43,423 nt of DNA from JAFDWI01 sp964544305 (GTDB taxonomy: Bacteria > Actinomycetota > Acidimicrobiia > Acidimicrobiales > Iamiaceae). The notes beneath the pieces were generated by a model. That model was not told the origin of the DNA and searched no databases. It worked only from the letters and a program-made list of their open reading frames with translations. The number at the start of each line of letters is the position of its first letter. Positions within the stretch are counted from its first letter, which is position 1. The stretch covers positions 1 through 43,423 of the forward strand of contig CAZJAZ010000022.1 of the NCBI GenBank assembly GCA_964544305.1. The letters are read 5' to 3'. Made by a program: the position numbers and the translations under genes. Of this stretch, positions 22,967 to 32,417 are shown one piece after another.

Positions 22967-23010
22967 CCGGCCGTTCGCGAGAACACGGACGCAGGCTAGA
23001 GTTGGCCCTC

Positions 23011-24393
23011 ATGGACCAAGGTGCTGCGTTTTTCGATCTTGATCGAACCCTTCTTGGCGGCGCGTCTGGGCCGGTTATTTCGGAAGCTCTCCGAAAGATT
23101 GGGGTTCTTGCCGACCGTTCAATTCCCGGCGAAAATTTGGTGTACCGGCTCTTCAATACCGTCGGTGAAACGCTGCCAGCAATGGCGCTCACGCGGCAGG
23201 CGGCTCGATTCGCTTCAGGCTGGAACCGGGCAGCGGTGCGAGAAGCGGGTGAGCTTGTTGCGGAGCGCTTGCTTTCGACCGTTCAGCCTTTTGGCCGGTT
23301 GCTCATTGATGAGCACAAGGCCGCTGGGCGACCCGTCGTCCTTGCAACAACATCTCCCTATGACTTGGTGGCCCCTTTAGCGCACGCACTTGGTCTTGAT
23401 GACGTCATCGCGACCCGCTACGGAGTCAAAGATGGCGCCTACGACGGCTCAATAGTTGGCGAATTTGTCTGGGGGCCAGGCAAGCTCAACGCCGTTCGCG
23501 CTTGGTCGGCTGAACATGGTGTTTCCTTAGAAAAGAGCTTTGCTTATAGCGACAGTGTGTTTGATGCTCCGCTCCTCGGAGCAGTTGGAAATCCTGTGGT
23601 GGTCAATCCAGACCCCCGTATGCGGTTTCTGGCCCTCGTACGACGCTGGCCCCAGCGCTATCTCGACGTGCCAGATGGCGTCCCCAAGCTCGGAGGGTGG
23701 GAGCCGCAGCGCGCGTTACAAGGTCTGATTCGACCTGAGCTTCTTCCCTTCGTCAAGTGGGACATTCAAGGAATTGAACACTTCCCAAGATCTGGGCCCG
23801 CCATCATTGTGGCGAATCATCGGTCGTATTTTGACCCGCTGGCGTTGGGTTATCTTGCTGGCCGAGTTGATCGTGCAGTGCGGTTTCTTGCCAAAAAGGA
23901 AGTCGTCGACGCGCCGGTGGTTGGTCAAGTCGTGCGTGCAATGGGAACGATTCGCGTCGACCGTGGAACAGGATCGAACGCGCCGCTTCGAGCCGCTGAA
24001 GACGCACTCAAGGGTGGCGAGCTTGTGGTGATACTGCCCCAAGGCACGATTCCGCGAGGCATCGAGTTTTTTGAGCCAAAATTACAAGGTCGGCCAGGAG
24101 CTGCTCGCCTCGCGGCACAGGCGCGGGTTCCGGTGATCCCGGTTGGCATTTGGGGCACCGAGAAGCTCTGGCCCCGTGCAGCTCGTCTACCAAACCTTAC
24201 GAATGTCACAGATCCCACGACGGTGCGCATGCGAGTGGGTGAGCCAGTTGCTTTGGCCCATCGCAGTGAGAGTGCGGACACGAACCGGATCATGCGTGCA
24301 ATTGAAGCCTTGCTTCCTCCTGAGGCGAAGAAGCGTCGAAAGCCCACGGCTGCTGAGATTGCCGAGGCAACGCCATCGTCGGCGAAGGGCTAA
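23011..24393 (+). CDS. HAD-IB phosphatase / PlsC acyltransferase fusion
   Basis: 460 residues. The N-terminal HAD-IB domain has the nucleophile motif FFDLDRTLL (D9, D11), LATTSPYDLV (motif II) and FAYSDSVFDAPLL (motif IV). The C-terminal domain is a lysophospholipid acyltransferase with NHRSYFD (N269, H270, D275) and the substrate-binding LPQGTIPRG, a variant of EGTR. This fusion is widespread in actinobacteria (for example mycobacterial PlsC-like proteins) and would dephosphorylate and acylate glycerol-phosphate-type lipids at the membrane. The start was set at ATG 23011, where HAD similarity begins; the 67 preceding in-frame residues are low-complexity. Its stop is directly adjacent to that of the convergent membrane gene. 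Confidence 0.93.
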   Translation: MDQGAAFFDLDRTLLGGASGPVISEALRKIGVLADRSIPGENLVYRLFNTVGETLPAMALTRQAARFASGWNRAAVREAGELVAERLLSTVQPFGRLLIDEHKAAGRPVVLATTSPYDLVAPLAHALGLDDVIATRYGVKDGAYDGSIVGEFVWGPGKLNAVRAWSAEHGVSLEKSFAYSDSVFDAPLLGAVGNPVVVNPDPRMRFLALVRRWPQRYLDVPDGVPKLGGWEPQRALQGLIRPELLPFVKWDIQGIEHFPRSGPAIIVANHRSYFDPLALGYLAGRVDRAVRFLAKKEVVDAPVVGQVVRAMGTIRVDRGTGSNAPLRAAEDALKGGELVVILPQGTIPRGIEFFEPKLQGRPGAARLAAQARVPVIPVGIWGTEKLWPRAARLPNLTNVTDPTTVRMRVGEPVALAHRSESADTNRIMRAIEALLPPEAKKRRKPTAAEIAEATPSSAKG

Positions 24394-25833
24394 TTAGAGC
24401 CACTTCCACATGGTCGTGGACATCCACCAGGTCCACCACGACAAGACACCGACGCTCAGAATGGGAAATACCCACTGCCATTTGCGTGCTCGTGCGTGAC
24501 CGTTTCCGGATGCCCCGAAAAGGGTGAGGGGCAGAAGCGGTAGGAAATAGCGTCCCTGCACCCAAATAATGTGTTCGGTCCCGGGAGGGTTCGCAGCTAT
24601 TGCGAGCCCGTACTCGATCAAGATAAATGTCGCCAATGCGATAACCGAGGCAACCGCGATACCCAGATAGCGAGTCTGCTTGTCAACTGCAGTGGATTCA
24701 CTTGGCCGTTGAGTCCTCGCGCGAATCAAGAACCCTGGTTTTGGGCTTGCAAGTCGAGCCGCAACGAGCCAGAGAAGGCCGAGCGAGTTTGGAAGTGGAA
24801 AGTTCTTTGACCAACGGTGGAAGGGCGCGAAAAGTCCGCTGATCACACTCGTGCGCTCGGTGACGTTCAACCAGCCGTGCTTGATTCCGCCGAGGAATCC
24901 TCTGGGGTGTTCTCGGATCCATTTTGCTGCGACAACACTGTCGGACCCATTGACACCCACAATGTTGATGTGTGCGACAACGCCGAGGTTCCAGGCTCCA
25001 GCCAGAATTCCGGCAATCCCAAATGTGGTTCCGGCCGATAGTGCTCGGCGGCGAAGCGTGCCGTATGCGGCAGTTGGAATCGCAAAGACCAGGAGAACAA
25101 AGGGGATGTAGGCTGACTTACACAAGGCCAAGGTAACAATCACTGATCCGAGCAAGATGAGGAAGTTACGTGAAACTGGCTCGGTTCGTCGCGGGTCAAT
25201 GGCGTTGAGCGTGAGGGCGACACTAAGGAGCGCAAGCGCCAAAGTCATTGGGTCGGCGGATATCCCTGCCGCCCCTTGAAGAGAAACCGGCAATAGTCCG
25301 ATCGTAAAAATCAGTGGGCGGCCCCATGGGATCTTGCGTAATGCGTACGCAACAAGTGCAATGTATGCCCCAAGTTGCGCGAGGCGAGCGCCAAGAAGAC
25401 TGCCCGAGGCCCCCCCGATGGCGCGCCCGAAGCGAAAGCCGACAAGCGCGGGCGCGTACGGCACGGGGGAGTAGACGTCCGCAGTTCGAGATGTTAATGC
25501 GAGGTCTTTCGTCGCTTGAGAGCAGGGAAGATTCTTGAATTGATCGGACCAGTCGCGTCGCTCCTCGGCGAGGAGCAGGAGTCGATAGTTGTTGACGTAG
25601 ACGCTCAAGCATCCATCAATGCTGTAGTCAGAAGGGACCGGATCTTGCGTTGATGGGAGGACGTGTCCGTCGCTGATGAGTGCAAGACGAGCGACATGAG
25701 CCGGTTCGTCAGTGCCTGACAAGATTGGGGTTGCAAAGACGTAGATCGTGCCAAAAAGGCAGGCGATAACGAGAAAAAGCTTGGTCCAAGGAATTGAACC
25801 ATCTCGTTTCAGGACCTGCTCAGCAGCGCTCAT
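24394..25833 (-). CDS. DUF2142-family polytopic membrane protein
   Basis: 479 residues with around ten hydrophobic segments. The GTDEPAHVARLALISDGHVL segment after the first helix is the DUF2142 signature, and the CLSVYVNNY and YSPVPYAPALVGFRFGRAIG stretches agree. Members are thought to be GT-C-type glycosyltransferase-like membrane proteins, but activity is generally unproven. ATG 25833 overlaps the stop of the upstream membrane gene (ATGA); the longer reading from 25890 is unlikely. The stop TAA at 24394 abuts the convergent gene with no intergenic base. Confidence 0.87.
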   Translation of the reverse strand: MSAAEQVLKRDGSIPWTKLFLVIACLFGTIYVFATPILSGTDEPAHVARLALISDGHVLPSTQDPVPSDYSIDGCLSVYVNNYRLLLLAEERRDWSDQFKNLPCSQATKDLALTSRTADVYSPVPYAPALVGFRFGRAIGGASGSLLGARLAQLGAYIALVAYALRKIPWGRPLIFTIGLLPVSLQGAAGISADPMTLALALLSVALTLNAIDPRRTEPVSRNFLILLGSVIVTLALCKSAYIPFVLLVFAIPTAAYGTLRRRALSAGTTFGIAGILAGAWNLGVVAHINIVGVNGSDSVVAAKWIREHPRGFLGGIKHGWLNVTERTSVISGLFAPFHRWSKNFPLPNSLGLLWLVAARLASPKPGFLIRARTQRPSESTAVDKQTRYLGIAVASVIALATFILIEYGLAIAANPPGTEHIIWVQGRYFLPLLPLTLFGASGNGHARARKWQWVFPILSVGVLSWWTWWMSTTMWKWL

Positions 25834-27860
25834 TTCGTCTTGTTCGCTCCCTTTGGAGACTTGAGTCGAGCGGCACTTAAACGATCCCAAACTTCATACA
25901 GCCAGATGCTGCCAGCCTGTTCACTCTTCTGGCTCAGTTTGTAATAGTCCACAAAGGCCTTGGTGGGGAAGGTTGGTTCGTTGAATGCAGGATGGGCGTA
26001 GGCCTTGTCGTTCTCATATTGATCTTGCATTCCAACCATGATCCAGAATTGGGGGCGGTTGAGCAGACTGAGAAGATCACCGTCGGCAGGATGCAACGGA
26101 GCGATAAATGCTTCGTAGTTCTTTCCATCGTGCGCGCCGAGTGCTTTTACGGCTTTCTCATTTGGCTGAATGGACCGGCGGCTTCGCAACCATTGGCGAA
26201 CCGTGGCGGATGCGATGTTAAGCTTGCTGACATCTTGCGGGCTCATCAATGGGGACCGAACGAGTAACTTCGCGCCGGGCGGATTTGGGTCCTCTCCAGC
26301 CGCAACGTAGACCCCAACGTTTGCTTGTGACTGGCACGAATGGCTATCACCGAATTGTTCTGCAGCTTTTGGATCGACGCAGTAATGCACCCCGGCATTG
26401 TCAAGTCCGATCATGAGCGACGTGAAAAATCGTTGCGAGGCGAAATCTGGTCCTGGTTCGACGTAAACCTTGCCCCGATTTTCCAAAAGTGGCACTGACT
26501 TGTCGACGAAACGACGCGCAAACTGCGCGTTTCCCATATCAACCGCAGAACCAAAGTCTGCGAACGAGAGCGCCAACAAACAGAAAACGGCGGCGAACCC
26601 GCCTGCTGTTTTGGCAACACGTTCGCGCGTTGTGCTTTTCAGAATGCGGAACACATTGAGTGCTAGTGCAAACCAAACAAATGCTGCGACGACCCATAGC
26701 GAACGCAAATATTGCATTGGGAAGCCCCACCCCGCTGGTGCTTGGTAGGCCGTTTCGATACTGATCACAATCGCAACAATTGAAACGACGATGGCACTGA
26801 GTCCGATCCGATCATTTCGACGCCACGCGAGGTATCCCAGGCCGGCAAGCAATCCACTAACCACAACTCCAGCAATCACGTCGGTGAAACTGAGCGTGAA
26901 GATATCCCGAGGAAATGCCGCATTTTCAAAGCGACCTCGAAACCAAAACATCGGGTCAGCGATGAGTTTGAGCATCGCGTTGTAGGCCGCGGTGTAGGAA
27001 CCAACTGGTTCGCGGTGTTCCGATGATGCTCGAACAAGCAGGGTCAAATTTCCTGGGCGACCTCGCACTTCTTGATACAACGACGGCAACCACATGACGA
27101 ACGTGATGACACCGGCTTGGATGAGCCGCCGACGTAAGTGATGGCGTGCCTCCACGTCGTTTGCTTTCCGACGTGTTCGCCACCACAACACAACCGATAG
27201 CAGTGCGCAAAGACCGATAACCGGGATCTGAACGGTAAGAACGAGGTGACCGAGAAACAGGTAGTTCGCGACGAGTGCGAGTGCGGGGATCGCATCGATG
27301 TCCTCAGCCGCAACAGCCCAAACAGCAAACAGAAAACAGAGAAACGGAATCGTGACCATTTCCATGGGGCGAGGGTCAATGAGATTTTCGCTCCCAATAG
27401 ACCACAGAAATACCGCAATGGTAAGAAACCCAACTTGGGCACCAACCAGGCCCAATCGGCGGTAGATGAGCCATCCGGCGAGAATGATCCAAAATGCGTT
27501 GAGTGTTGCCATTGCCAATAACGGACCCCACGTCGTTCCGAGGAATTGGCTCGGAATCGCGAGGACATAGAGTTGAAGTGCCCCCGGAAAGTGAATTTCG
27601 TGGCCGGCCCAACTTGACCCGGATGACCACATGCCATAGAGGGGTGGGTGCATGCTGAATACATCTCGGGCACGCAAAATGGTGGCGCCAACATCAAGCG
27701 TTGGATAAAAACCATTCCGGGCATCTCGAATTGCAGCCCAATAGAACGGCAAGGCCGCGGTCAAGGCCGAAACAATCAGAATCTGACGTTCAGAAAATCG
27801 CTTCGACGTGGTAGCGGCTCTTTCTGCGACTTCCACTTCATCGAGGGTGGCTTCACTCAT
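25830..27860 (-). CDS. Large polytopic membrane protein, possible GT-C glycosyltransferase
   Basis: 676 residues; ATG at 27860. After a charged N-terminus come about ten membrane helices. An early extracytoplasmic loop contains YPTLDVGATILRARDVF and HPPLYGMWSSGSSW, an acidic residue placed as in GT-C enzymes. The C-terminal 220 residues are soluble and extracytoplasmic (VYVEPGPDFASQRFFTSLMI, HYCVDPKAAEQF). No named family was recognised with certainty. It is translationally coupled to the DUF2142 protein, and the pair may handle a cell-envelope glycan; this is inference from topology and pairing. Confidence 0.72.
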   Translation of the reverse strand: MSEATLDEVEVAERAATTSKRFSERQILIVSALTAALPFYWAAIRDARNGFYPTLDVGATILRARDVFSMHPPLYGMWSSGSSWAGHEIHFPGALQLYVLAIPSQFLGTTWGPLLAMATLNAFWIILAGWLIYRRLGLVGAQVGFLTIAVFLWSIGSENLIDPRPMEMVTIPFLCFLFAVWAVAAEDIDAIPALALVANYLFLGHLVLTVQIPVIGLCALLSVVLWWRTRRKANDVEARHHLRRRLIQAGVITFVMWLPSLYQEVRGRPGNLTLLVRASSEHREPVGSYTAAYNAMLKLIADPMFWFRGRFENAAFPRDIFTLSFTDVIAGVVVSGLLAGLGYLAWRRNDRIGLSAIVVSIVAIVISIETAYQAPAGWGFPMQYLRSLWVVAAFVWFALALNVFRILKSTTRERVAKTAGGFAAVFCLLALSFADFGSAVDMGNAQFARRFVDKSVPLLENRGKVYVEPGPDFASQRFFTSLMIGLDNAGVHYCVDPKAAEQFGDSHSCQSQANVGVYVAAGEDPNPPGAKLLVRSPLMSPQDVSKLNIASATVRQWLRSRRSIQPNEKAVKALGAHDGKNYEAFIAPLHPADGDLLSLLNRPQFWIMVGMQDQYENDKAYAHPAFNEPTFPTKAFVDYYKLSQKSEQAGSIWLYEVWDRLSAARLKSPKGANKTK

Positions 27861-27960
27861 TGGTTCACGAGGGAATTCTTGGTCAGTCTCCCAAAGCGAA
27901 TCTGGATTGGCATCCGGACGATGCTATCGCCCGAGCTTTGAGCTCCGATGGTTCCGCCGG

Positions 27961-30237
27961 TTAGGAGGCGGCGTTTGCACGAATGATGTTGAGTGCACTC
28001 CCTGCCTTGAACCATTCGATCTGGTCTTCATTGAGGGTCTGGTTGGCGTCGAAGTCCTCGGTCGAACCGTCGGGATGCACGACTTGGCAGTGAATCGGCG
28101 TACCCGGTGCAAGCTCGCCAAGACCCAAAATGTTGATTCGGTCGTCTTCGCCGATGCGGTCATATGTAGATGGGTCGGCAAATGTCAGTGCCAGGACGCC
28201 CTGCTTTTTCAGGTTGGCTTCGTGGATTCGGGCAAAGGATCGAACCAAAATGGCCACCGCACCGCGGAAACGAGGCTCCATCGCAGCATGTTCACGAGAC
28301 GATCCTTCGCCGTAGTTTTCATCACCAATTGCGATCCAAGGAACTCTGGCTTCATGGAGGTGCTTGGCAATCTCGGGGAAGGTTTTCGTCGTGCCGTCAA
28401 GTGGGTCTTTACCCTCACCTGCTGCACCAGTGAATGCGTTGATTGCCCCTGCAAAGAGGTTCCCGCTGATGTTCTCAAGGTGCCCGCGGTATTTGAGCCA
28501 CGGTCCAGCCATCGAAATGTGGTCCGTCGTGCACTTGCCTTGGGCTTTCATGAGAATTGGCAAGTTGGTGAAATCTTCACCGTTCCACGGAGCAAACGGT
28601 GCAAGCACCTGGAGTCGGTCGCTCGTGGGTGAAATCGAAACAGCAATACCCGATCCATCTGCCGGTGGAGCAACAAAGCGATCGGCACCGGGTTCAAAGC
28701 CTTGTTCCGGAAACTGTTCGCCGTTTGGGGCCTCAAGCTTGAAGGTTTCGCCATCCGCGCCGGTGAGGGTATCGGTCACCGGGTTGAAGTCGAGGGTGCC
28801 CGCTAGGGCGAGCGCCACGACCGTGTCGGGTGATGTCACGAACGCAAGTGTGTTCGGGTTGCCGTCGTTTCGCTTGGGGAAGTTCCGGTTGTACGAGTTG
28901 ACGATGACATTCTTGGTGCCCTCTGGCATATCAGGGCGGGCCCACTGACCAATGCACGGACCACATGCGTTCGCAAGCACGGTTGCACCTATGGCTTCGA
29001 AGTCGGCGAGAAGGCCGTCGCGAACGATGGTGTCGTGGACCCGTTGCGATCCGGGCGTCACCATCAGTTGCGTTGCCGCTTTGAGCCCATGGGCGGCGGC
29101 TTGTCGGGCAATTGAGGCCGCCCGGGTGATGTCTTCATACGACGAGTTCGTGCACGATCCGATCAATGACGACGAAATCTCAAGTGGCCATCCTTCTTCT
29201 TTCGCGACGCGCCCCACCTCAGAAACCGGACGGGCATAGTCAGGCGAATGCGGACCATTGATGTAGGGGACCAGCGTGTCGAGATCAATCTCGATGATTC
29301 GGTCGAAGAAGTCGGTGGGGCGTTGCGCCACTTCCGGGTCGGCTTTGAGGTCAACTTGGACGGCGTCGGCCGCGTCGGCAATGGCTTGACGACCGGTCTT
29401 GATGAGATAGTCATGCATGTTCGCGTCGTAGCCGAACACCGAGCATGTTGCCCCGATCTCAGCACCCATATTGCAGATCGTGCCTTTGCCGGTGGCAGAG
29501 ATCGATTCTGCACCTGGGCCGAAGTACTCAACGATTGCTCCGGTGCCACCTTTGACGGTGAGTTCCTCAGCGACTTTGAGGATGATGTCTTTGGGCGACG
29601 TCCAGCCATTGAGTGTTCCGGTGAGGTGCACTCCAATGAGTTTTGGATAGCGCACATTGAAAGGCTGCCCAACCATGACGTCAACGGCATCGGCGCCGCC
29701 CACACCGATTGCAACCATCCCGAGGCCACCGGCATTCGGGGTGTGGCTGTCGGTCCCGATCATGAAACCACCGGGAAAGGCGTAGTTCTCTAGGACGACC
29801 TGGTGGATGATGCCGCTCCCTGGTCGCCAAAAGCCGATGCCGTATTTCGCGGATGCGCTTTGCAAAAAGTCATACACCTCAGCGTTGGTGTGTTCTGCGG
29901 TATCGAGGTCGATTTCGGCGCCAATCTTGGCTTGGATGAGATGGTCGCAGTGGATGGTGGTTGGCACGGCAACCTGGTCAAGCCCCGCGGTCATGAACTG
30001 GAGAACCGCCATTTGCGCGGTGGCGTCTTGCATGGCGACCCGGTCTGGCGAGAAGTCGGTGTAGCTCACCGCTCGCTCAATACCGGCACCTTGCGCATCG
30101 CTGAGATGGTTGAAGAGGATCTTTTCCGTTGCGGTGAGTGGACGCCCGAGACGCTGTCGCCCAAGAGCGACACGTTCCGGTAACTTTTCGTACACCTTTT
30201 TGACGAGTTCGATCGGTGTGGATGCTTCAACGGGCAT
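27961..30237 (-). CDS. acn: Aconitate hydratase, mitochondrial type
   Basis: 758 residues, the length of mitochondrial-type aconitase rather than the roughly 900-residue bacterial AcnA. It isomerises citrate to isocitrate using a [4Fe-4S] cluster. The cluster cysteines lie in GSCTNSSYEDITRAA and NACGPCIGQW. Substrate motifs include GTDSHTPNAGG, and GEGSSREHAAMEPRF provides the catalytic serine of the swivelling domain. ATG 30237 follows AGGAG at 30246-30250. Together with gltA upstream it gives the first two TCA enzymes in one 10-kb stretch. The promoter is shared with the divergent GntR gene and carries repeats. Confidence 0.97.
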   Translation of the reverse strand: MPVEASTPIELVKKVYEKLPERVALGRQRLGRPLTATEKILFNHLSDAQGAGIERAVSYTDFSPDRVAMQDATAQMAVLQFMTAGLDQVAVPTTIHCDHLIQAKIGAEIDLDTAEHTNAEVYDFLQSASAKYGIGFWRPGSGIIHQVVLENYAFPGGFMIGTDSHTPNAGGLGMVAIGVGGADAVDVMVGQPFNVRYPKLIGVHLTGTLNGWTSPKDIILKVAEELTVKGGTGAIVEYFGPGAESISATGKGTICNMGAEIGATCSVFGYDANMHDYLIKTGRQAIADAADAVQVDLKADPEVAQRPTDFFDRIIEIDLDTLVPYINGPHSPDYARPVSEVGRVAKEEGWPLEISSSLIGSCTNSSYEDITRAASIARQAAAHGLKAATQLMVTPGSQRVHDTIVRDGLLADFEAIGATVLANACGPCIGQWARPDMPEGTKNVIVNSYNRNFPKRNDGNPNTLAFVTSPDTVVALALAGTLDFNPVTDTLTGADGETFKLEAPNGEQFPEQGFEPGADRFVAPPADGSGIAVSISPTSDRLQVLAPFAPWNGEDFTNLPILMKAQGKCTTDHISMAGPWLKYRGHLENISGNLFAGAINAFTGAAGEGKDPLDGTTKTFPEIAKHLHEARVPWIAIGDENYGEGSSREHAAMEPRFRGAVAILVRSFARIHEANLKKQGVLALTFADPSTYDRIGEDDRINILGLGELAPGTPIHCQVVHPDGSTEDFDANQTLNEDQIEWFKAGSALNIIRANAAS

Positions 30238-30260
30238 GGAAGGCTCCTCTTCGTTCTCGT

Positions 30261-30311
30261 GATGCACTTGCATCTTGAGCCAATATAGACAAGTCTGATA
30301 CAAGTGCGCAA
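30261..30311 (-). promoter_or_regulatory. Aconitase promoter with palindrome and helical-phase direct repeats
   Basis: On the minus strand a TTGCGC -35-like box (30306-30311) and a TATATT -10 box (30282-30287) are 18 bases apart, 44 bases before the aconitase ATG. The spacer holds two copies of ACTTGT (plus-strand ACAAGT at 30289-30294 and 30300-30305), 11 bases apart. Just downstream, around the expected transcription start, is a perfect palindrome with arms GATGCA/TGCATC around CT (30261-30274). The second ACAAGT overlaps the GTG of the divergent GntR gene. This is the geometry expected for repression by the neighbouring regulator. Confidence 0.6.
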
Positions 30312-31032
30312 GATTCGTTACCTCGACATTGCCGATGATCTTCGATCACGATTGAGCTCTGGGGCTTTTGAACGCGGCCGATTACCAAGCGAAGCAGACC
30401 TTTCCGCGACCTACGGGGCGTCGCGGGTCACGGTTCGCAAAGCCCTTGATGCATTGCGGACAGAGGGCCTGATCGATGCGCAGCAAGGCTTGGGTTGGTT
30501 CGCGGCCGGTGATCCACTTCGCCAGCGCCTCGGTCGACTCGGCACAATTGAAGCGCAACTGCGCGCTTCTGGTGTTTCATCGCATCGCGATGTCCTGGAA
30601 TTGCGGGCAATGGTTGCGCCCGCGCGTGTGCGCAGCGTGCTCAATGTTGAACGAGTCGTTCGCCTCCTTCGACGCAATATGGCTGACGGCCGTCCGTTTG
30701 CATTGGTAACCGTTTGGTGTGCAGACAATCTCGCGGGCACGTTCACGCGCGAGCAACTCACACGAAATTCGTTCCATGATCTCCTTGACGTTCCACTTGG
30801 TCATGGCGTGCAAACCATCGCGGCTGCCGCGGCAACCGCCCGGCAGGCAGATCTTCTCGAGATTGCTCCAGCAAGCCCCGTTCTCGTTTGTGAACGCACG
30901 ACGTATTCCATTGATGAGCGGGCCGTGCTGCTTGCGACCTATGTGTTTCCCGGTGCGCTGACGGAGTTCAGCGTTGACCTACCGCGCACCGAGGCTTCGC
31001 TTGCCCCATCGGGCATTCGACTCGTTGAATAG
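30304..31032 (+). CDS. GntR-family regulator with UTRA-type effector domain
   Basis: 242 residues, GTG start at 30304. The N-terminal winged helix (YLDIADDLRSRLSSGAF, LPSEADLSATYGASRVTVRK, ALDALRTEGLIDAQQGLGWF) is classic GntR. The C-terminal part with LRASGVSSHRDVLEL and LVCERTTYSIDERAVLLATYVF is of the UTRA/HutC type, which binds small molecules. It is divergent from aconitase across only 66 bases, with a palindrome and direct repeats in between. The simplest reading is a regulator of acn and of itself, sensing a TCA-related metabolite. Canonical actinobacterial AcnR is TetR-like, so this would be a different solution. Confidence 0.92.
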   Translation: MRKIRYLDIADDLRSRLSSGAFERGRLPSEADLSATYGASRVTVRKALDALRTEGLIDAQQGLGWFAAGDPLRQRLGRLGTIEAQLRASGVSSHRDVLELRAMVAPARVRSVLNVERVVRLLRRNMADGRPFALVTVWCADNLAGTFTREQLTRNSFHDLLDVPLGHGVQTIAAAAATARQADLLEIAPASPVLVCERTTYSIDERAVLLATYVFPGALTEFSVDLPRTEASLAPSGIRLVE

Positions 31033-31079
31033 CGAAGGCGTTTCCCGCGTCGGTGGCGCAGTGCCTCTAGGCTGGCTTC

Positions 31080-31406
31080 GTGCGAAGAACACACGTTTTC
31101 GTAGCCGTCGTCATCGTGTTGACCGGGCTGCTCTTGTCAGGCTGCGCCACGAAACCGGCAAAATCAGACTTGGTTTCGACCTTGCAACAAGTCAACGGTT
31201 TGTCACATACCCAGTCAGAATGTGTCGCAAATGGGCTCTTCAACGGCATACCTAGCGCATCTCCGCCGATACGGGCGTTGACTATGAAACAGCTCAAAGC
31301 GGTTGCAAAGCCAGACAATGCGGGAAAGGTTCCGGCGGAGGTCACTCAAACGCTGCGCGACGTGGTTGCGGCGTGCATCCCGGCAACCTCGCAACCTGGT
31401 TCGTAA
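31080..31406 (+). CDS. Small secreted lipoprotein
   Basis: 108 residues, GTG start at 31080. The signal peptide MRRTHVFVAVVIVLTGLLLS ends in a lipobox with Cys22 (LLSGC), so the mature protein should be lipid-anchored outside the membrane. The remaining 86 residues are helical, with two further cysteines (SECVANG and AACIPAT) that could form a disulphide. No family was recognised, though short actinobacterial lipoproteins of this kind are common. Its stop lies three bases from the convergent acyltransferase stop. Confidence 0.75.
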   Translation: MRRTHVFVAVVIVLTGLLLSGCATKPAKSDLVSTLQQVNGLSHTQSECVANGLFNGIPSASPPIRALTMKQLKAVAKPDNAGKVPAEVTQTLRDVVAACIPATSQPGS

Positions 31407-31409
31407 GAC

Positions 31410-32417
31410 TTACGGCCAGGTGCGCTCTGATTTCGGGCGCCGACCGTGGCGAAGGGGTGGTCGAGCGCCGAGTTGCCACGCCCGTCGCCACGTCTGCGTA
31501 TCTGGACCGGTGAGCGCAGGTGTTTGTTCGGCATGCAAACGAACCCGAGCCGAATACCAATCCGAGGTCGATTCATCTCCTAAAGCAGCGACGGCGAGTT
31601 CGATCCGCCGGCCAAATGCACGCGAGTCAGTGTCGGCCTCGGGGTAGATCGGATCACCAAACGTGATTCGAGTACTGCCCGCTTTCAGCTTGCGTGAACC
31701 TTTGGGCAGCAGACGGTCGGTGCCAAATACATGGACTGGCACGACCGGAACCCCGCATCGAACCGACAGGTATGCCGCACCCGCTTTGAAGGATTGGCCC
31801 CACCCATCTGGGGATCGCCCCCCTTCAGGAAAGATCAACATCGACCATCCATCGTCGATGAGTTCTGCTGATTCATCGGCTGAACGTCGAGAGATCTTGG
31901 ATCGTTCTAAAGGCACCGCATTGAGCACGAGCGCCGATGCAGCACCGGTGATTTGGTTCGCAAAGAAGTAGTCCGCGGCTGCGGCTGCGAAGACCTTGTG
32001 GCGAAATCGATAGGGAAGCGACGCCAACATGAGTGGTGTGTCGAGATGGCTGTGGTGATTTGGTGTGAAGATCACCGGGCCTTCGAGCCCATCTAGGCGG
32101 TCTGCGCCACAAATTTCTGGGTCTGCAATCGAGTTGGCAAGGGGCCGCACCAGCGCGTCGACAAGGAGGTGACGCGTCGCCCGAGCAATGGGGCGCCGAG
32201 CCCACTGCGTGTCGTAATCGGCCCCGGTACGCTTTTTCGCAGGAAGCGGTTCAACCCCACCCGGTGTTGTCGGGGCACGGAATGGAAACGGCACTTTATT
32301 GGCGAGCCCGGCGGGGCTGGGCAGTTGCGCCTTGGCAAAACGAACAAGCACTTTGGCTTTCAGAAGTGGTGCGCTCGCTTCACCTGGTCGTCGATTTCGA
32401 GGTGCATCGGAAGTCAT
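31410..32417 (-). CDS. 1-acyl-glycerol-3-phosphate acyltransferase-like protein (PlsC family)
   Basis: 335 residues. The acyltransferase block contains TPNHHSHLDTPL (NHxxxxD-type motif with H and D), PLERSKISRR and the FPEGGRSPDG substrate motif. The N-terminal 80 residues are basic and Pro-rich with no known domain. It transfers acyl chains to lysophospholipids or related alcohols at the membrane. ATG 32417 overlaps the LarA-like stop by four bases, so it is the last gene of the operon starting at 37633. A PlsC-type enzyme downstream of an acyl-CoA reductase and an alcohol dehydrogenase suggests ether- or wax-type lipid metabolism; this is inferred. Confidence 0.9.
   Translation of the reverse strand: MTSDAPRNRRPGEASAPLLKAKVLVRFAKAQLPSPAGLANKVPFPFRAPTTPGGVEPLPAKKRTGADYDTQWARRPIARATRHLLVDALVRPLANSIADPEICGADRLDGLEGPVIFTPNHHSHLDTPLMLASLPYRFRHKVFAAAAADYFFANQITGAASALVLNAVPLERSKISRRSADESAELIDDGWSMLIFPEGGRSPDGWGQSFKAGAAYLSVRCGVPVVPVHVFGTDRLLPKGSRKLKAGSTRITFGDPIYPEADTDSRAFGRRIELAVAALGDESTSDWYSARVRLHAEQTPALTGPDTQTWRRAWQLGARPPLRHGRRPKSERTWP

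Noticed and set aside
22810..23010. 67-residue N-terminal extension of the HAD/PlsC protein
   Set aside because: Low-complexity, Pro/Arg-rich and overlapping a terminator-like hairpin; HAD similarity begins at ATG 23011.
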